The notes: generated by a model not told the origin, from the letters alone. Positions 43,916-54,911 are shown, counted from the stretch's first letter. The stretch: 64,000 bases of DNA from Gallaecimonas sp. GXIMD4217 (GCF_038087665.1 NZ_CP149925.1:1860870-1924869), one strand, 5' to 3'. Numbers and translations: made by a program.

Positions 43916-44367
43916 GCCACCGCCTGTAACGGGCCGCTGAGCAGCGGCGGCAGCGCCCCCAGATCCAGGCTGTCGATCAGGTTCTTGACCTGCAGCCCCA
44001 GCTCCGTATCCCCCTCTATGGCCAGCCGGCGCTGGAAGAACAGGGTATCCGGATCCACCTTGCGTGCCGCCACCAGCAGCAGCTCGGCGGAGTTGGCCCG
44101 GAACACCACGTCGGCCTGCCGGGCCGGCTGCCGCACCACCAGGCGCCCATCCAGCACGCTCAGGTGCCAGTGAATGCCCAGATCCGGCACCTGCAGCGCC
44201 AGGTGATGGCCCGCCAGGAAGTCCAGCTCGCCCTCTTCCAGGGCGTCACGGAAGATCTGCGCCAGCAGCGCCTCCATCACCTTTTGTTGCAGCAGGAAGG
44301 GGGTCAGCCTCAAGGGTACTCGGGCCAGCTTGGGGCCATAGTGGGCCAGCAGGTTGTCTTCGGCCAC
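43900..44367 (-). CDS. ubiT: Ubiquinone accessory protein UbiT (SCP2 domain)
   Basis: A 155-residue SCP2 sterol-carrier-like protein (E. coli YhbT/UbiT). It starts MAEDNLLAHYGPKLARVPLR, with the conserved 'LDFLAGHHLALQVPDLGIHW' and 'DTLFFQRRLAIEGDTELGLQ' (hydrophobic-pocket region). In E. coli UbiT works with UbiU and UbiV in O2-independent ubiquinone synthesis, probably as a lipid-binding partner. It is divergent from ubiUV, as in E. coli. Confidence 0.92.
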   Translation of the reverse strand: MAEDNLLAHYGPKLARVPLRLTPFLLQQKVMEALLAQIFRDALEEGELDFLAGHHLALQVPDLGIHWHLSVLDGRLVVRQPARQADVVFRANSAELLLVAARKVDPDTLFFQRRLAIEGDTELGLQVKNLIDSLDLGALPPLLSGPLQAVAQRLA

Positions 44368-44503
44368 GGTGTCCTCGTCTCGTCATCATGCAATAGAGGC
44401 ACATTAAATACCCTTTTAACGCCCCTAAAACTGCCCCAGGTCAAAACCGGGCCGCTTTACCCCTTCTAGGATGGCAGGCCAGCATCCAAGTGGAGAGCAG
44501 TTG

Positions 44504-45499
44504 ATGGAGTTACTCTGTCCGGCCGGCAGCCTGCCGGCCCTGAAGGCGGCGGTGGACGCCGGCGCCGACGCCGTCTACATCGGTTTCAAGGACGAGACCA
44601 ACGCCAGGCACTTCGCCGGTCTCAATTTCACCGACCGCAAGCTGGAGCAGGCCAGCGACTATATCCGCCGCCATGGCCGCAAGCTTCATGTGGCCATCAA
44701 CACCTTTGCCCACCCGGGCGCCGACGACCGCTGGAAGATGGCCGTGGACAAGGCGGTGGCCCTGGGCGCCGACGCCCTGATCATCGCCGACATGGCGGTG
44801 CTCCAGTACGCCGCCCAGAAGCATCCCCAGGTGGAGCTGCACCTGTCGGTGCAGGCCTCGGCCACCAGCAGCGCCGCCATCGCCTTCTACCAGCAGGAAT
44901 TCAACGTCAAGCGGGTGGTGCTGCCCAGGGTGCTGTCCATACAGCAGGTCCGCCAGCTGGCCCGGGACACCGACGTGGAGCTGGAGGTGTTCGCCTTCGG
45001 CAGCCTGTGCATCATGGCCGAGGGCCGCTGCTACCTGTCGTCCTATATGACCGGCGAGAGCCCCAACACCGCCGGTGCCTGCAGCCCGGCCCGCTTCGTG
45101 CGCTGGCAGGACACCGACCAGGGCCTGGAATCCCGCCTCAACGGCGTGCTCATCGATCGCTACGGGGAAGGCGAAAAGGCCGGCTACCCCACCCTGTGCA
45201 AGGGCCGCTTCGAGGTGGAGGGTCGCCGCTACCACGCCCTGGAGGAGCCCACCAGCCTCAACACCCTGGCCCTGCTGCCCCAGCTCCAGGCCATGGGCAT
45301 CAGCGCCGTGAAGATCGAGGGTCGCCAGCGCAGCCCGGCCTATGTGGAGCAGATCACCACCGTCTGGCGCCAGGCCATCGACCGCTGCCGCCAGGACGCC
45401 GAGCATTTCTGCCTGGAATCCCACTGGAACGACACCTTGGGCGCCCTCTCCGAAGGCAGCCAATGCACCCTGGGTGCCTACCACCGCAAATGGCAATAA
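44504..45499 (+). CDS. ubiU: O2-independent ubiquinone hydroxylase subunit UbiU (U32 family)
   Basis: A 331-residue peptidase-U32-family protein (E. coli UbiU also 331). Start MELLCPAGSLPALKAAVDAG. The [4Fe-4S] cysteines are in 'GSLCIMAEGRCYLSSY', 'AGACSPARF' and 'TLCKGRF'. With UbiV it hydroxylates ubiquinone precursors without O2, using prephenate as oxygen donor. GGAG eight bases before ATG 44504. The intergenic region to ubiT has no clear FNR box that I can find. Confidence 0.95.
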   Translation: MELLCPAGSLPALKAAVDAGADAVYIGFKDETNARHFAGLNFTDRKLEQASDYIRRHGRKLHVAINTFAHPGADDRWKMAVDKAVALGADALIIADMAVLQYAAQKHPQVELHLSVQASATSSAAIAFYQQEFNVKRVVLPRVLSIQQVRQLARDTDVELEVFAFGSLCIMAEGRCYLSSYMTGESPNTAGACSPARFVRWQDTDQGLESRLNGVLIDRYGEGEKAGYPTLCKGRFEVEGRRYHALEEPTSLNTLALLPQLQAMGISAVKIEGRQRSPAYVEQITTVWRQAIDRCRQDAEHFCLESHWNDTLGALSEGSQCTLGAYHRKWQ

Positions 45500-45509
45500 A
45501 GGAGGCCAA

Positions 45510-46388
45510 ATGAAGATCGCACTGGGTCCCCTGCTCTATTACTGGCCCAAGGCCGAGGTCGAGGATTTCTACCGGGCCGCCCTGGCCAGCGACACCGACA
45601 TCGTCTACCTGGGCGAGACCGTCTGCCCCAAGCGGGTGGAGCTGCGCCTGGACGACTGGCTGGCCCTGGGCCGGGAGCTTGCCGCCGCCGGCAAGGAGGT
45701 GGTGCTGTCCTCCCTGGCCCTGCTGCAGGCCCCGGCCGAGCTCAGGGCCCTGAAGAAGCTGGTGGACAACGGCGACTTCCATATCGAGGCCAACGACATG
45801 GCCGCCGTGCAGCTGGCCCGGGAGCAGGGCCTGCCCTTCGTGTGCGGCCCGGCCGTCAACGTCTACAACGCCGACGTGCTGGCGCTGCTGCACAGGCACG
45901 GCATGCGCCGCTGGGTGATGCCGGTGGAACTGTCCCGCACCTGGCTGCAACGGCTGCGCTCGGACTGCGACCGCTTCGGCCTGAATGGTGCCTTCGAGGT
46001 GGAGGTATTCGCCTACGGTTACCTGCCCCTGGCCTACGCGGCCCGCTGCTTCACGGCCCGCTCCCATGACAAGCCCAAGGATCAGTGCGAGCTGATCTGC
46101 ATCCAGGATCCCAACGGCCGCAAGGCCCGCAGCCAGGAGGGCCAGGATCTGTTCACCCTCAACGGCATCCAGACCCAGTCCGGCTACTGCTACAACCTCA
46201 TCAACGATCTGCCGTCCATGGCCGGCCTGGTGGACGTGGTCCGGCTCAGCCCGCTGTCCCTGGAGACGCTGGACTGGGTCAGGGATTTTCGGGCCAATTT
46301 CGGAGGCCGGTCACCAAAACCCCTGGAAGGCCCTGTTTGCAACGGCTACTGGAACCAGGTGGAGGGCATGAAACTGGTCGGTCAATAG
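45510..46388 (+). CDS. ubiV: O2-independent ubiquinone hydroxylase subunit UbiV (U32 family)
   Basis: A 292-residue partner of UbiU (E. coli UbiV 292). MKIALGPLLYYWPKAEVEDF, then 'YLGETVCPKR' and 'LAYAARCFTARSHDKPKDQC', 'LICIQDP' for the FeS cysteines, and 'LNGIQTQSGYCYNL'. It follows ubiU after 10 bp with AAAGGAGG, so the two form an operon. Ends before a strong terminator. Confidence 0.95.
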   Translation: MKIALGPLLYYWPKAEVEDFYRAALASDTDIVYLGETVCPKRVELRLDDWLALGRELAAAGKEVVLSSLALLQAPAELRALKKLVDNGDFHIEANDMAAVQLAREQGLPFVCGPAVNVYNADVLALLHRHGMRRWVMPVELSRTWLQRLRSDCDRFGLNGAFEVEVFAYGYLPLAYAARCFTARSHDKPKDQCELICIQDPNGRKARSQEGQDLFTLNGIQTQSGYCYNLINDLPSMAGLVDVVRLSPLSLETLDWVRDFRANFGGRSPKPLEGPVCNGYWNQVEGMKLVGQ

Positions 46389-46405
46389 CCTCTATTGGCT
46401 AAATC

Positions 46406-46428
46406 AAGGCGGCCCAGGCCGCCTTTTT
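46406..46428 (+). terminator. Intrinsic terminator of ubiUV
   Basis: AAGGCGGC, CCAG, GCCGCCTT, then Ts. Confidence 0.9.
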
Positions 46429-46453
46429 GCTTTCATGGCATTGAAATAAATGA

Positions 46454-46478
46454 ATAAAAACAAATGCCTTGTTTTTAT
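46454..46478. promoter_or_regulatory. AT-rich perfect palindrome upstream of the M4 protease gene
   Basis: 10-bp arms ATAAAAACAA and TTGTTTTTAT around ATGCC. A promoter-like TTGACA (46486-46491) starts eight bases downstream, so this is well placed for an activator or repressor site; no matching -10 is strong. Confidence 0.45.
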
Positions 46479-46521
46479 CCTTTTGTTGACATCCATTTTC
46501 TTCTTGTCTAGCTCTGTATAG

Positions 46522-48720
<2,199 letters not shown>

Positions 48721-48728
48721 GAAACCAG

Positions 48729-48751
48729 GCCGGGGCGACCCGGCTTTTTTT
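48729..48751 (+). terminator. Intrinsic terminator of the M4 protease gene
   Basis: GCCGGG, GCGA, CCCGGC, seven Ts. Confidence 0.9.
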
Positions 48752-48793
48752 CTGGCTAAGCTTGAAATATCCCTCCCTCAGCCAGGAAACGAC

Positions 48794-49306
48794 ATGAACA
48801 AGCTGCTGCTCCCCGCTCTGGTGGCGCTATTCGCGCTGCCCTGCAGGGCCGACGAGCTGGTACTGGACTGGCAATACGAGGAACAGGACGTGGTCGGCTG
48901 GCGCCTGGCCTGGAACGGCCCCCTGGGCTGGCAGAAGCCGGACTGGTTGGCGGGCTGGCAATGGCGCCAGGAAGTCGCCGCCCTGCACTGGGTCAACGTT
49001 GCCGACAGCGACGAGGAACTCTGGGGCCTGGTTTGGACGCCGCTGCTGAACCGCCGCCTCTATGGCGGCGAACGCCTGCAGCTGTGGCTGGAGCTGGGTA
49101 TCGGCCTGACCCTCATCGATCGCACCGAGTTGCGCTTTCGCGATCTGTCCAGCCACTACCAGTTCGAGGATAGGCTCGGCCTGCGCCTGGCCTTCGGCGA
49201 GCGTCACGCCCTGGCCCTGCGCCTGTACCACTACTCCAACTGCAATTTCGAGACGCCCAACGACGGCATGGACATGCTGGCGCTGGGCTACCACTACCGC
49301 TTTTAG
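48794..49306 (+). CDS. pagL: PagL-type lipid A 3-O-deacylase
   Basis: A 170-residue outer-membrane beta-barrel with a signal peptide (MNKLLLPALVALFALPCRA). The C terminus matches PagL: 'LRLYHYSNCNFETPNDGMDM' gives the catalytic His146 and Ser148 and Asn149; the position of the P. aeruginosa catalytic Glu140 is Asp160 here. The final Phe is the outer-membrane signature. PagL removes the 3-O-acyl chain from lipid A, lowering endotoxicity. Size and motif fit; catalytic competence with Asp is uncertain. AGGAAA precedes the ATG. Confidence 0.82.
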   Translation: MNKLLLPALVALFALPCRADELVLDWQYEEQDVVGWRLAWNGPLGWQKPDWLAGWQWRQEVAALHWVNVADSDEELWGLVWTPLLNRRLYGGERLQLWLELGIGLTLIDRTELRFRDLSSHYQFEDRLGLRLAFGERHALALRLYHYSNCNFETPNDGMDMLALGYHYRF

Positions 49307-50109
49307 GGCGCCAGCTCCACCTCGTAGGAGGTGAACTTGCGGACGTTGATCACCCCTGTATCCAGGATCAGGTATTGGCCCTTGATGCCCAGCAGGGTAC
49401 CGGCCACGGTCGGCTCCTTGTCCAGGTTGAAGGAACTGAGCTTGCTGGGGTGCTGCTCGACCGGGTAGTTGAACTCGACCACCTCTTCGTCCAACACCTG
49501 CCAGGCATCGGCGCCAAACTGCAGCTTGAGATCGGCCAGTCTCTGTTCGATCAGCGGCAGCAACCGCACCGCCTCGGCCTTGAGATCCAGGGGCTCGCCG
49601 TCGCCCTTGAGCAGCGCCCGCCAGTTGGTCTTGTCGTTGATGAACTCGGCCAGGGCCACTTCCACCAGGCCGGCGATGCGCCGGGTGGCCACCCGGATCA
49701 GCGGCAGGGCCTGGGTGGCACCCTGATCCATCCAGCGGGTCGGCACCTGGCGGGTGATCCCCACCTTGAGGCCGGAGGTGTTGGCCAGGTAGACGATGTG
49801 GGGGATCATGCAGTGGGCCGTGCCCCAGTCCGGCTCCCGACAGGTGCCCAGGTGGTGATGGCAGGTCTCAGGCTTGAGGATGCACATGTCGCACTGGGCC
49901 AGCTTCTTCATGCAGGGGAAGCAGTAGCCCTGGGAGTAGCTCTTCCTAGTCTTGCGGCCACAGTGGCAGCAATAGATGTTGCCGGTGTAGGTGAAGGAAA
50001 AGGGTTTGCCGATCAGCGGGTTGAGATCCAGGGTCTGCTCGCCCACCACCAGCTGGTATTGCACCTGCTCACCCTGTCGGGTGCGCATCTTATCCAAGGT
50101 TCCGATCAT
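49303..50109 (-). CDS. DUF2797 family protein (zinc-binding)
   Basis: A 268-residue protein of the DUF2797 family. It has a cysteine-rich zinc region near residues 46-95 ('CCHCGRKTRKSYSQGYCFPC', 'CDMCILKPETCHHHLGTC') and a GIY-YIG-like 'YLANTSGLKVGITRQVPTRWMDQGATQAL'. Function unknown; a nucleic-acid-related role fits the motifs. Its 3' end touches pagL (4-bp overlap, convergent). Confidence 0.88.
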   Translation of the reverse strand: MIGTLDKMRTRQGEQVQYQLVVGEQTLDLNPLIGKPFSFTYTGNIYCCHCGRKTRKSYSQGYCFPCMKKLAQCDMCILKPETCHHHLGTCREPDWGTAHCMIPHIVYLANTSGLKVGITRQVPTRWMDQGATQALPLIRVATRRIAGLVEVALAEFINDKTNWRALLKGDGEPLDLKAEAVRLLPLIEQRLADLKLQFGADAWQVLDEEVVEFNYPVEQHPSKLSSFNLDKEPTVAGTLLGIKGQYLILDTGVINVRKFTSYEVELAP

Positions 50110-50160
50110 GCTCAGTCATCTTCTCTTGCTTGAAGGGCCAGTATACCGCCAGCGGCCATC

Positions 50161-50186
50161 AAAAAGGGGCCCGTGGGCCCCTTTGT
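50161..50186 (-). terminator. Intrinsic terminator of the RND operon
   Basis: AAAGGGGCCC and GGGCCCCTTT around GT; T-run on the minus strand. Confidence 0.9.
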
Positions 50187-53100
50187 TCATTTGCGCACCG
50201 GCCGGCCCCGGGAAAAGGCCCCGTAGAAGGCCGGCAGCACCAGCAACGTCAGGGCGGTGGCGCTGACGAGCCCGCCCACCACCACCGCCGCCAGCGGCCG
50301 CTGGATCTCCGAGCCGACGCCGCTGGACATCAACATGGGAATGAGCCCCAGCGCCGAGGTCAGGGCCGTCATCAGCACCGGCCTCAGCCGGGACACCGCC
50401 CCCTCGATCACCGCCTCGGCCAGCTCGGCGCCGCCGGCCAGGCGCTGGTTGATGGCATCCACCAGCACCACGCCGCTCTGCACCGCCACCCCGAACAGGG
50501 TGATGAAGCCCACCGAGCCCGGCACCGACAGGTACTGCCCGGAAATGGCCAGGGAAAACACGCCGCCGATCAGCGCCAGCGGCACGTTGAGCAGGATCAG
50601 CAGCGCCTGGCCCACCGAGCCGAAGGCGAAATAGAGCAGCACGGCGATGAGCAGCACCGAGCCCGGCACCAGCAGCGCCAAGGTGGCCTGGGCCCGGGCC
50701 TGGCTCTCGAACTGGCCGCCCACCTTGACGCTGTAGCCGCTTGGCAGCTCCAGGCCGGCCGCGGCGGCCTGGATGTCGGCCACCACCGAGCCCATGTCGC
50801 GGTCACCGACATTGGCCTGGATCACCAGCCGCCGCTGCACGTCGTCGCGGCGGATCTGCACCGGCCCCTGCGCCAGGCCCACCTCGGCCAGCTCGCCAAG
50901 CTGCACCCGAGCGCCGCCGGGGGCCTGCAGCCACAGCGCCTTGATGGCTTCGATGTCCTGGCGGTCGCCTTCGGCCAGGCGGACCTGGATAGGGTAGCGC
51001 TCGTTGCCGTCCACCACCTGGCCGGCGCTGGCGCCGCCCAGGCCCTGGGACACCAGCGCCATGACATCGCCCACCGCCAGGCCGTAGCGGCTGATCCGAT
51101 CCCGCCTGGGGCGGATCACCAGCTGCGCCTCGCCGCCCAGCTGCTCCATGGCCACGTCCCTGGTGCCGTCAATGGCGCGCACCAGGGCCTCCAGGGCCCG
51201 GCCCTTGTCCGCCAGCACCTCGAGATCCGGCCCGAACAGCTTGATGGCCAGCTGGGCCCGGACCCCGGACAGCAGTTCGTCGACCCGGGTGGCGATGGGC
51301 TGGGAGAAGTTGAACAGCAGGCCGGGATGCACCGCCAGCCGCTCGGCCATCCGCTGCTGCAGGCCCTGGCGGTCCCGGGCCGTGGTCCACTGGTCCACCG
51401 GCTTGAGGCCGATATAGATCTCCACATTGGACACCGGCTCGGGATCGCCGCCCAGCTCGGGGCGGCCGACCCGGCTGAGGGCATAGATCACCTCCGGGAA
51501 GTCCATCAGCTCGGCCTCCAGTTTCGAGGCGACGGCCAACGCCGTATCCAGGCTGGCGGTGGGCGCCAGGGTCACCCTCAGGTTGAGGGTGCCCTCCTCC
51601 AACTCGGGCACGAACTCGGTGCCCAGGAAGGGGGCCGTGGCAGCGGCGGCCCCCAGCAGCGCCAGCACCAGGGCCAGCACGGTGCGGGTGCGGTCCAGCA
51701 CCCAGCCCAGCAGGCGCCGGTAGCCGGCTTCCAGCCTTTCCAGCGGCCTGTTGCGGCGGGGCCGGATCCCGGCCCGGAACAGCAGGCTGGCCAGGGCCGG
51801 TACCACCAGCAGCGCCACCAGCACCGCGGCGGCCACCGCCAGCATCATCGACAGCGCCATGGGCTGGAACAGCTTGCCCTCCACCCCTTCCAGGCTGAAC
51901 AGCGGCGCGAACACCAGCAGCACTATGGCGGCGGCGAAGAAGATGGGCCTGGCCACCTCGCGGCCCGCCGCCATGATGGCCAGCGTCTTGTCGCCGCCCG
52001 GCGCCATCCGGCCCAGGTGCTTGAAGATGTTCTCCACCATCACCACGGAGCCGTCCACCAGCATGCCGATGGCCACCGCCAGGCCGCCCAGGGACATCAG
52101 GTTGGCCGACATGCCGAGCTGGGCCATCAGCAGCAGCGCCAGGCCAATGGACAGCGGGATCGACAGGATCACCAGCAGCGTCGCCCGCAGGTTCAGCAGG
52201 AACAGCGCCAGCACCACCAGGATGAAGCCGAAGGCCAGCAGCAGGGCGGTCACCACTGTGTCCACGGCCTTGGCCACCAGATCGGCCTGATCGTAGAAGG
52301 GCACCAGGGAGACTCCGGCCGGCAGGGCGGCCTGGATCCCGTCCAGCCGCGCCTTGATGGCGTCTATGGTGGCCTTGGTGTTGGCGCCCATGCGCTTGAG
52401 GACGATGCCGGACACCACCTCGCCCAGGGCCTCCACCTGGCCATGGTCGCCGCGGCGGCTCATGGACACGGCGCCCTGGCGGATCTCCGGGCCCATCCGA
52501 ACCTCGGCCAGGCTGCCGACCCGCACCACCACCCCATCCACCGTCTTGACCGGGATGGCGGCGATGGCGGCCAGGCCGTCCTCGCCCGGTGGCAGCCAGC
52601 CGACGCCGCGGATCACCAGCTGCTGCCGGCCCCGCTCCAGGTACCAGCCGCCGGCATTCAGGTTGTTGGCCTCGATGGCGGCCATCACCTGCTGCTGGCT
52701 CAGCCCGTGGGCCAGCAGCTGCCGGGCCGACAGCAACACCTGGTACTGGCGCACCTGGCCGCCGAAGCTCAGCACCTCGGTGATCCCTTCCACCGGCATC
52801 AGCATCAGCTTGACCAGGTAGTCGTTGAGGCTGCGCAGGCTCATGGCGTCATGGCCAGAGCCCGGCTCGGCCACCAGCAGGTATTGGAACACCTGGCCGA
52901 GGCCGGAGGTATTGGGCCCCATCTCCGGGCTGCCGGCCTGGGCCGGGATCAGCGCCCGGGCCGCCGCCAGCCGCTCGAACACCAGCTGGCGGGCCAGGTA
53001 GAGGTCGGTGCCCTCCTCGAACACCACAGTGACCAGGCTGAGGCCGGTCTTGGACACCGAGCGCACCTCGGCCACCCCGGGCAGGGCGTACATCACCGAT

Positions 53101-53309
53101 TCGATGGGATAGCTGATCAGCTTCTCCACGTCCTCGGCGGCCAGGCCGGGGGCCTCGGTGTTCACCGCCACCTGCACATTGGTCACGTCCGGGAAGGCGT
53201 CCAGGTTGAGCCTGTCGATGGCCAGGCTGCCGGCCACCAGGGCGCCAAGCAGGGCCAGCACCACCAGCAGCCGGTTGTTGACCGACCAGCCTATGAGGGT
53301 ATTGAGCAT
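50187..53309 (-). CDS. Heavy-metal efflux RND pump (CusA/CzcA family)
   Basis: A 1040-residue 12-TM RND pump of the HME class. It starts MLNTLIGWSVNNRLLVVLAL; the TM4 proton-relay region is 'AIGMLVDGSVVMVENIFKHL'. HME pumps moving Zn/Co carry DFG...DGA...EN, Cu/Ag pumps AxG...DA...EN; this one has A in place of the first Asp but DG next, so the metal cannot be assigned. Periplasmic loops and the second half ('GFITLFGVAVQSGVVLVDAI') are normal. Proton-driven export from periplasm or cytosol. It follows the adaptor gene by 8 bp. AGGAGG precedes the ATG. Confidence 0.93.
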   Translation of the reverse strand: MLNTLIGWSVNNRLLVVLALLGALVAGSLAIDRLNLDAFPDVTNVQVAVNTEAPGLAAEDVEKLISYPIESVMYALPGVAEVRSVSKTGLSLVTVVFEEGTDLYLARQLVFERLAAARALIPAQAGSPEMGPNTSGLGQVFQYLLVAEPGSGHDAMSLRSLNDYLVKLMLMPVEGITEVLSFGGQVRQYQVLLSARQLLAHGLSQQQVMAAIEANNLNAGGWYLERGRQQLVIRGVGWLPPGEDGLAAIAAIPVKTVDGVVVRVGSLAEVRMGPEIRQGAVSMSRRGDHGQVEALGEVVSGIVLKRMGANTKATIDAIKARLDGIQAALPAGVSLVPFYDQADLVAKAVDTVVTALLLAFGFILVVLALFLLNLRATLLVILSIPLSIGLALLLMAQLGMSANLMSLGGLAVAIGMLVDGSVVMVENIFKHLGRMAPGGDKTLAIMAAGREVARPIFFAAAIVLLVFAPLFSLEGVEGKLFQPMALSMMLAVAAAVLVALLVVPALASLLFRAGIRPRRNRPLERLEAGYRRLLGWVLDRTRTVLALVLALLGAAAATAPFLGTEFVPELEEGTLNLRVTLAPTASLDTALAVASKLEAELMDFPEVIYALSRVGRPELGGDPEPVSNVEIYIGLKPVDQWTTARDRQGLQQRMAERLAVHPGLLFNFSQPIATRVDELLSGVRAQLAIKLFGPDLEVLADKGRALEALVRAIDGTRDVAMEQLGGEAQLVIRPRRDRISRYGLAVGDVMALVSQGLGGASAGQVVDGNERYPIQVRLAEGDRQDIEAIKALWLQAPGGARVQLGELAEVGLAQGPVQIRRDDVQRRLVIQANVGDRDMGSVVADIQAAAAGLELPSGYSVKVGGQFESQARAQATLALLVPGSVLLIAVLLYFAFGSVGQALLILLNVPLALIGGVFSLAISGQYLSVPGSVGFITLFGVAVQSGVVLVDAINQRLAGGAELAEAVIEGAVSRLRPVLMTALTSALGLIPMLMSSGVGSEIQRPLAAVVVGGLVSATALTLLVLPAFYGAFSRGRPVRK

Positions 53310-53317
53310 GGTGCCTC

Positions 53318-54409
53318 CTAGTGGCCGTGGGCGTCGAAGCCGGCCTTGGCCAGCTCCGAGGCCAGGAAGAAGGCGCCCTTGACCACCACAGGGGTGCCGG
53401 CGTCCAGGCCCTGGATCCGGTAACCGCCGGCCAGACGCTCGCCCAGTTCCACTTCCCTGGGTTCGAAGCGCCCTTCCCCTTCGGCCACGAACACCTGCCA
53501 GTCGCCGTCCGGGCCCTGTACCAGGGCCTCGTCGGGCAGCACCAGGCCCAGCTCGCCTGTGCCTTGCGCGAACTGCACCTCGACGTACTGGCCGTCGTGG
53601 AAGCGGTCGTCGGCGTTGTCCAGGCTCAGTCGCAGCCGGTGGGTGCGGGTCCTGGGATCAATCCGGTGCGACAGGGTCTGGACGGAAGCCGGGGCTCGCT
53701 CCTCCCCGGCCAGTACCCAGGCCTGCCCACCCCCGGCCAGGGCCTGGGCCTGGCTCACCGGCAGCGCCGCCTCCACCCAGAGCACCCGCTCATCCAGCAG
53801 CCGCAGCAGCGGCTGGCCGGCCTGGATGCTCTCGCCCAGGCTGAAATCGTCGTCCAGCACCCGTCCCGGCTGGCCGGCGCGCAGCCGGTATTCGCCAAAG
53901 CGCAGCGGCTGGTCGGACTGCACCTCGTCGATGTCGGCCGCTTCCAGGCCCACCGCCTGGGCGGCGGCCAGGGCCTGCTCGTAGCGGGCGCGGATCTCGT
54001 CCCGGCGCTGGGCGCTGAGCACCTCGTCGCTCAAGGCCTGGGCCCGTTGCCATTCCCGCCAGGCCAGGCGCAGGGCCGACTGGCGCTCGGCCATGGCCTC
54101 GGAGAAGAGCGTGACCAGGGGAGTGCCGGCCCGGAGCCAGTCGCCGAGGCCGACATGGCGGGCCACCACCTGGGAGGCGATGCGGGGCGCCACCAGGCTC
54201 TGGCGGTAGCGGTCGGCCTTGATTTCGGCCGGGATCTGGACCAGGGACAGCAGCGCCCTGGGCTCAAGGGGCTGGATCTGGATGTCGAGCCGGCGTTGCT
54301 GGGCCGGGGTCAGCTGCACCGCGCTTTCGTGTTCGGTGTGGGCGTCCTGTTCGCTTGCCCACAGCCATAGCGGCAGCCACAGCAGGGCTGCACAGAATCT
54401 GCGTTTCAT
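53318..54409 (-). CDS. RND periplasmic adaptor (CusB/CzcB family)
   Basis: A 363-residue membrane-fusion protein with a signal peptide (MKRRFCAALLWLPLWLWA) and barrel-sandwich, helical hairpin ('RLAWREWQRAQALSDEVLSA') and beta-barrel domains. After the signal is a His-rich 'EQDAHTEHESAVQLT', a possible metal contact. It links the pump to an outer-membrane channel. That channel gene is not in this operon. It lies between the His-rich protein gene and the pump gene. Confidence 0.92.
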   Translation of the reverse strand: MKRRFCAALLWLPLWLWASEQDAHTEHESAVQLTPAQQRRLDIQIQPLEPRALLSLVQIPAEIKADRYRQSLVAPRIASQVVARHVGLGDWLRAGTPLVTLFSEAMAERQSALRLAWREWQRAQALSDEVLSAQRRDEIRARYEQALAAAQAVGLEAADIDEVQSDQPLRFGEYRLRAGQPGRVLDDDFSLGESIQAGQPLLRLLDERVLWVEAALPVSQAQALAGGGQAWVLAGEERAPASVQTLSHRIDPRTRTHRLRLSLDNADDRFHDGQYVEVQFAQGTGELGLVLPDEALVQGPDGDWQVFVAEGEGRFEPREVELGERLAGGYRIQGLDAGTPVVVKGAFFLASELAKAGFDAHGH

Positions 54410-54464
54410 GATGGATCCTCAAAAAATAAACAAAACCGGGCCTGACGGCCGTTTCGGACGAGGA

Positions 54465-54773
54465 TCAGCAGATGGGAGGACGGTGGCGCGGCGGCGGTGC
54501 CCAGGTGAAGAAGAAGGAGGCCGGTTGCAGCGGCTTGGGACTCGTCACCAGGGGCGGCTGCCAGGCGCTGCTGGACAGGCCGGTGAGGTGGGAAGCATGG
54601 CAGTGGCTGTGGGCGCAGTCGTCGTGGGCCTTGTCGGTGAGGCTCTGGGCCTCGCCGTGGCTGAGGTGCAGGGACTGGCTTTCCTCCGGATGCGGGCCGT
54701 CCTGATGCGCGGCCAGGCTCACCCCTTGCAGGGTCAGGGCCAGGATCAGCAGCAGGCTCAGGGTTCGCAACAC
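54465..54773 (-). CDS. Secreted His-rich protein, first gene of the metal RND operon
   Basis: A 102-residue protein with a signal peptide (MLRTLSLLLILALTLQGVSLA) and a mature part with 'AAHQDGPHPEESQSLHLSHG', 'HDDCAHSHCHASHLTG' and a Pro-rich end. The His/Cys clusters suggest periplasmic metal binding. Proteins of this sort often head czc/cus operons; no named family. GTG start 54773 has GGGAG upstream. The 17-bp palindrome at 54841-54857 lies 68 bp upstream. Confidence 0.75.
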   Translation of the reverse strand: MLRTLSLLLILALTLQGVSLAAHQDGPHPEESQSLHLSHGEAQSLTDKAHDDCAHSHCHASHLTGLSSSAWQPPLVTSPKPLQPASFFFTWAPPPRHRPPIC

Positions 54774-54840
54774 GGCAGGCTCCCACGGTGAATTCGGCCC
54801 CAGCATACCCAAGTCACCCGGGCGAGAAAAGCCCGGCGGA

Positions 54841-54857
54841 CAAGACACTGTGTCTTG
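54841..54857. promoter_or_regulatory. 17-bp perfect palindrome, candidate operator of the metal RND operon
   Basis: CAAGACAC, T, GTGTCTTG: 8-bp perfect arms. It lies 68 bp upstream of the first gene of the leftward RND operon and 55 bp upstream of the rightward gene at 54912, so it could control either. Confidence 0.45.
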
Positions 54858-54911
54858 CATGTGTGCCGGCAAGATGCTGAGATCCGGTGAAAATTCCCAC
54901 CGAGACAGCCC

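Noticed and set aside
44368-44503. FNR site between ubiT and ubiU
   Set aside because: I searched for TTGAT-N4-ATCAA by eye on both strands and found only isolated half-site-like pieces (such as GGTCAAAAC).
50130-53321. A 1063-codon open frame antisense to the RND pump gene
   Set aside because: It is the mirror of a high-GC gene with strong codon bias. Its composition is His/Gln/Gly/Pro-rich with no family motifs, whereas the opposite strand is a complete RND pump. Similar mirrors exist opposite hrpA, the S8 protease, FabV and rimO.
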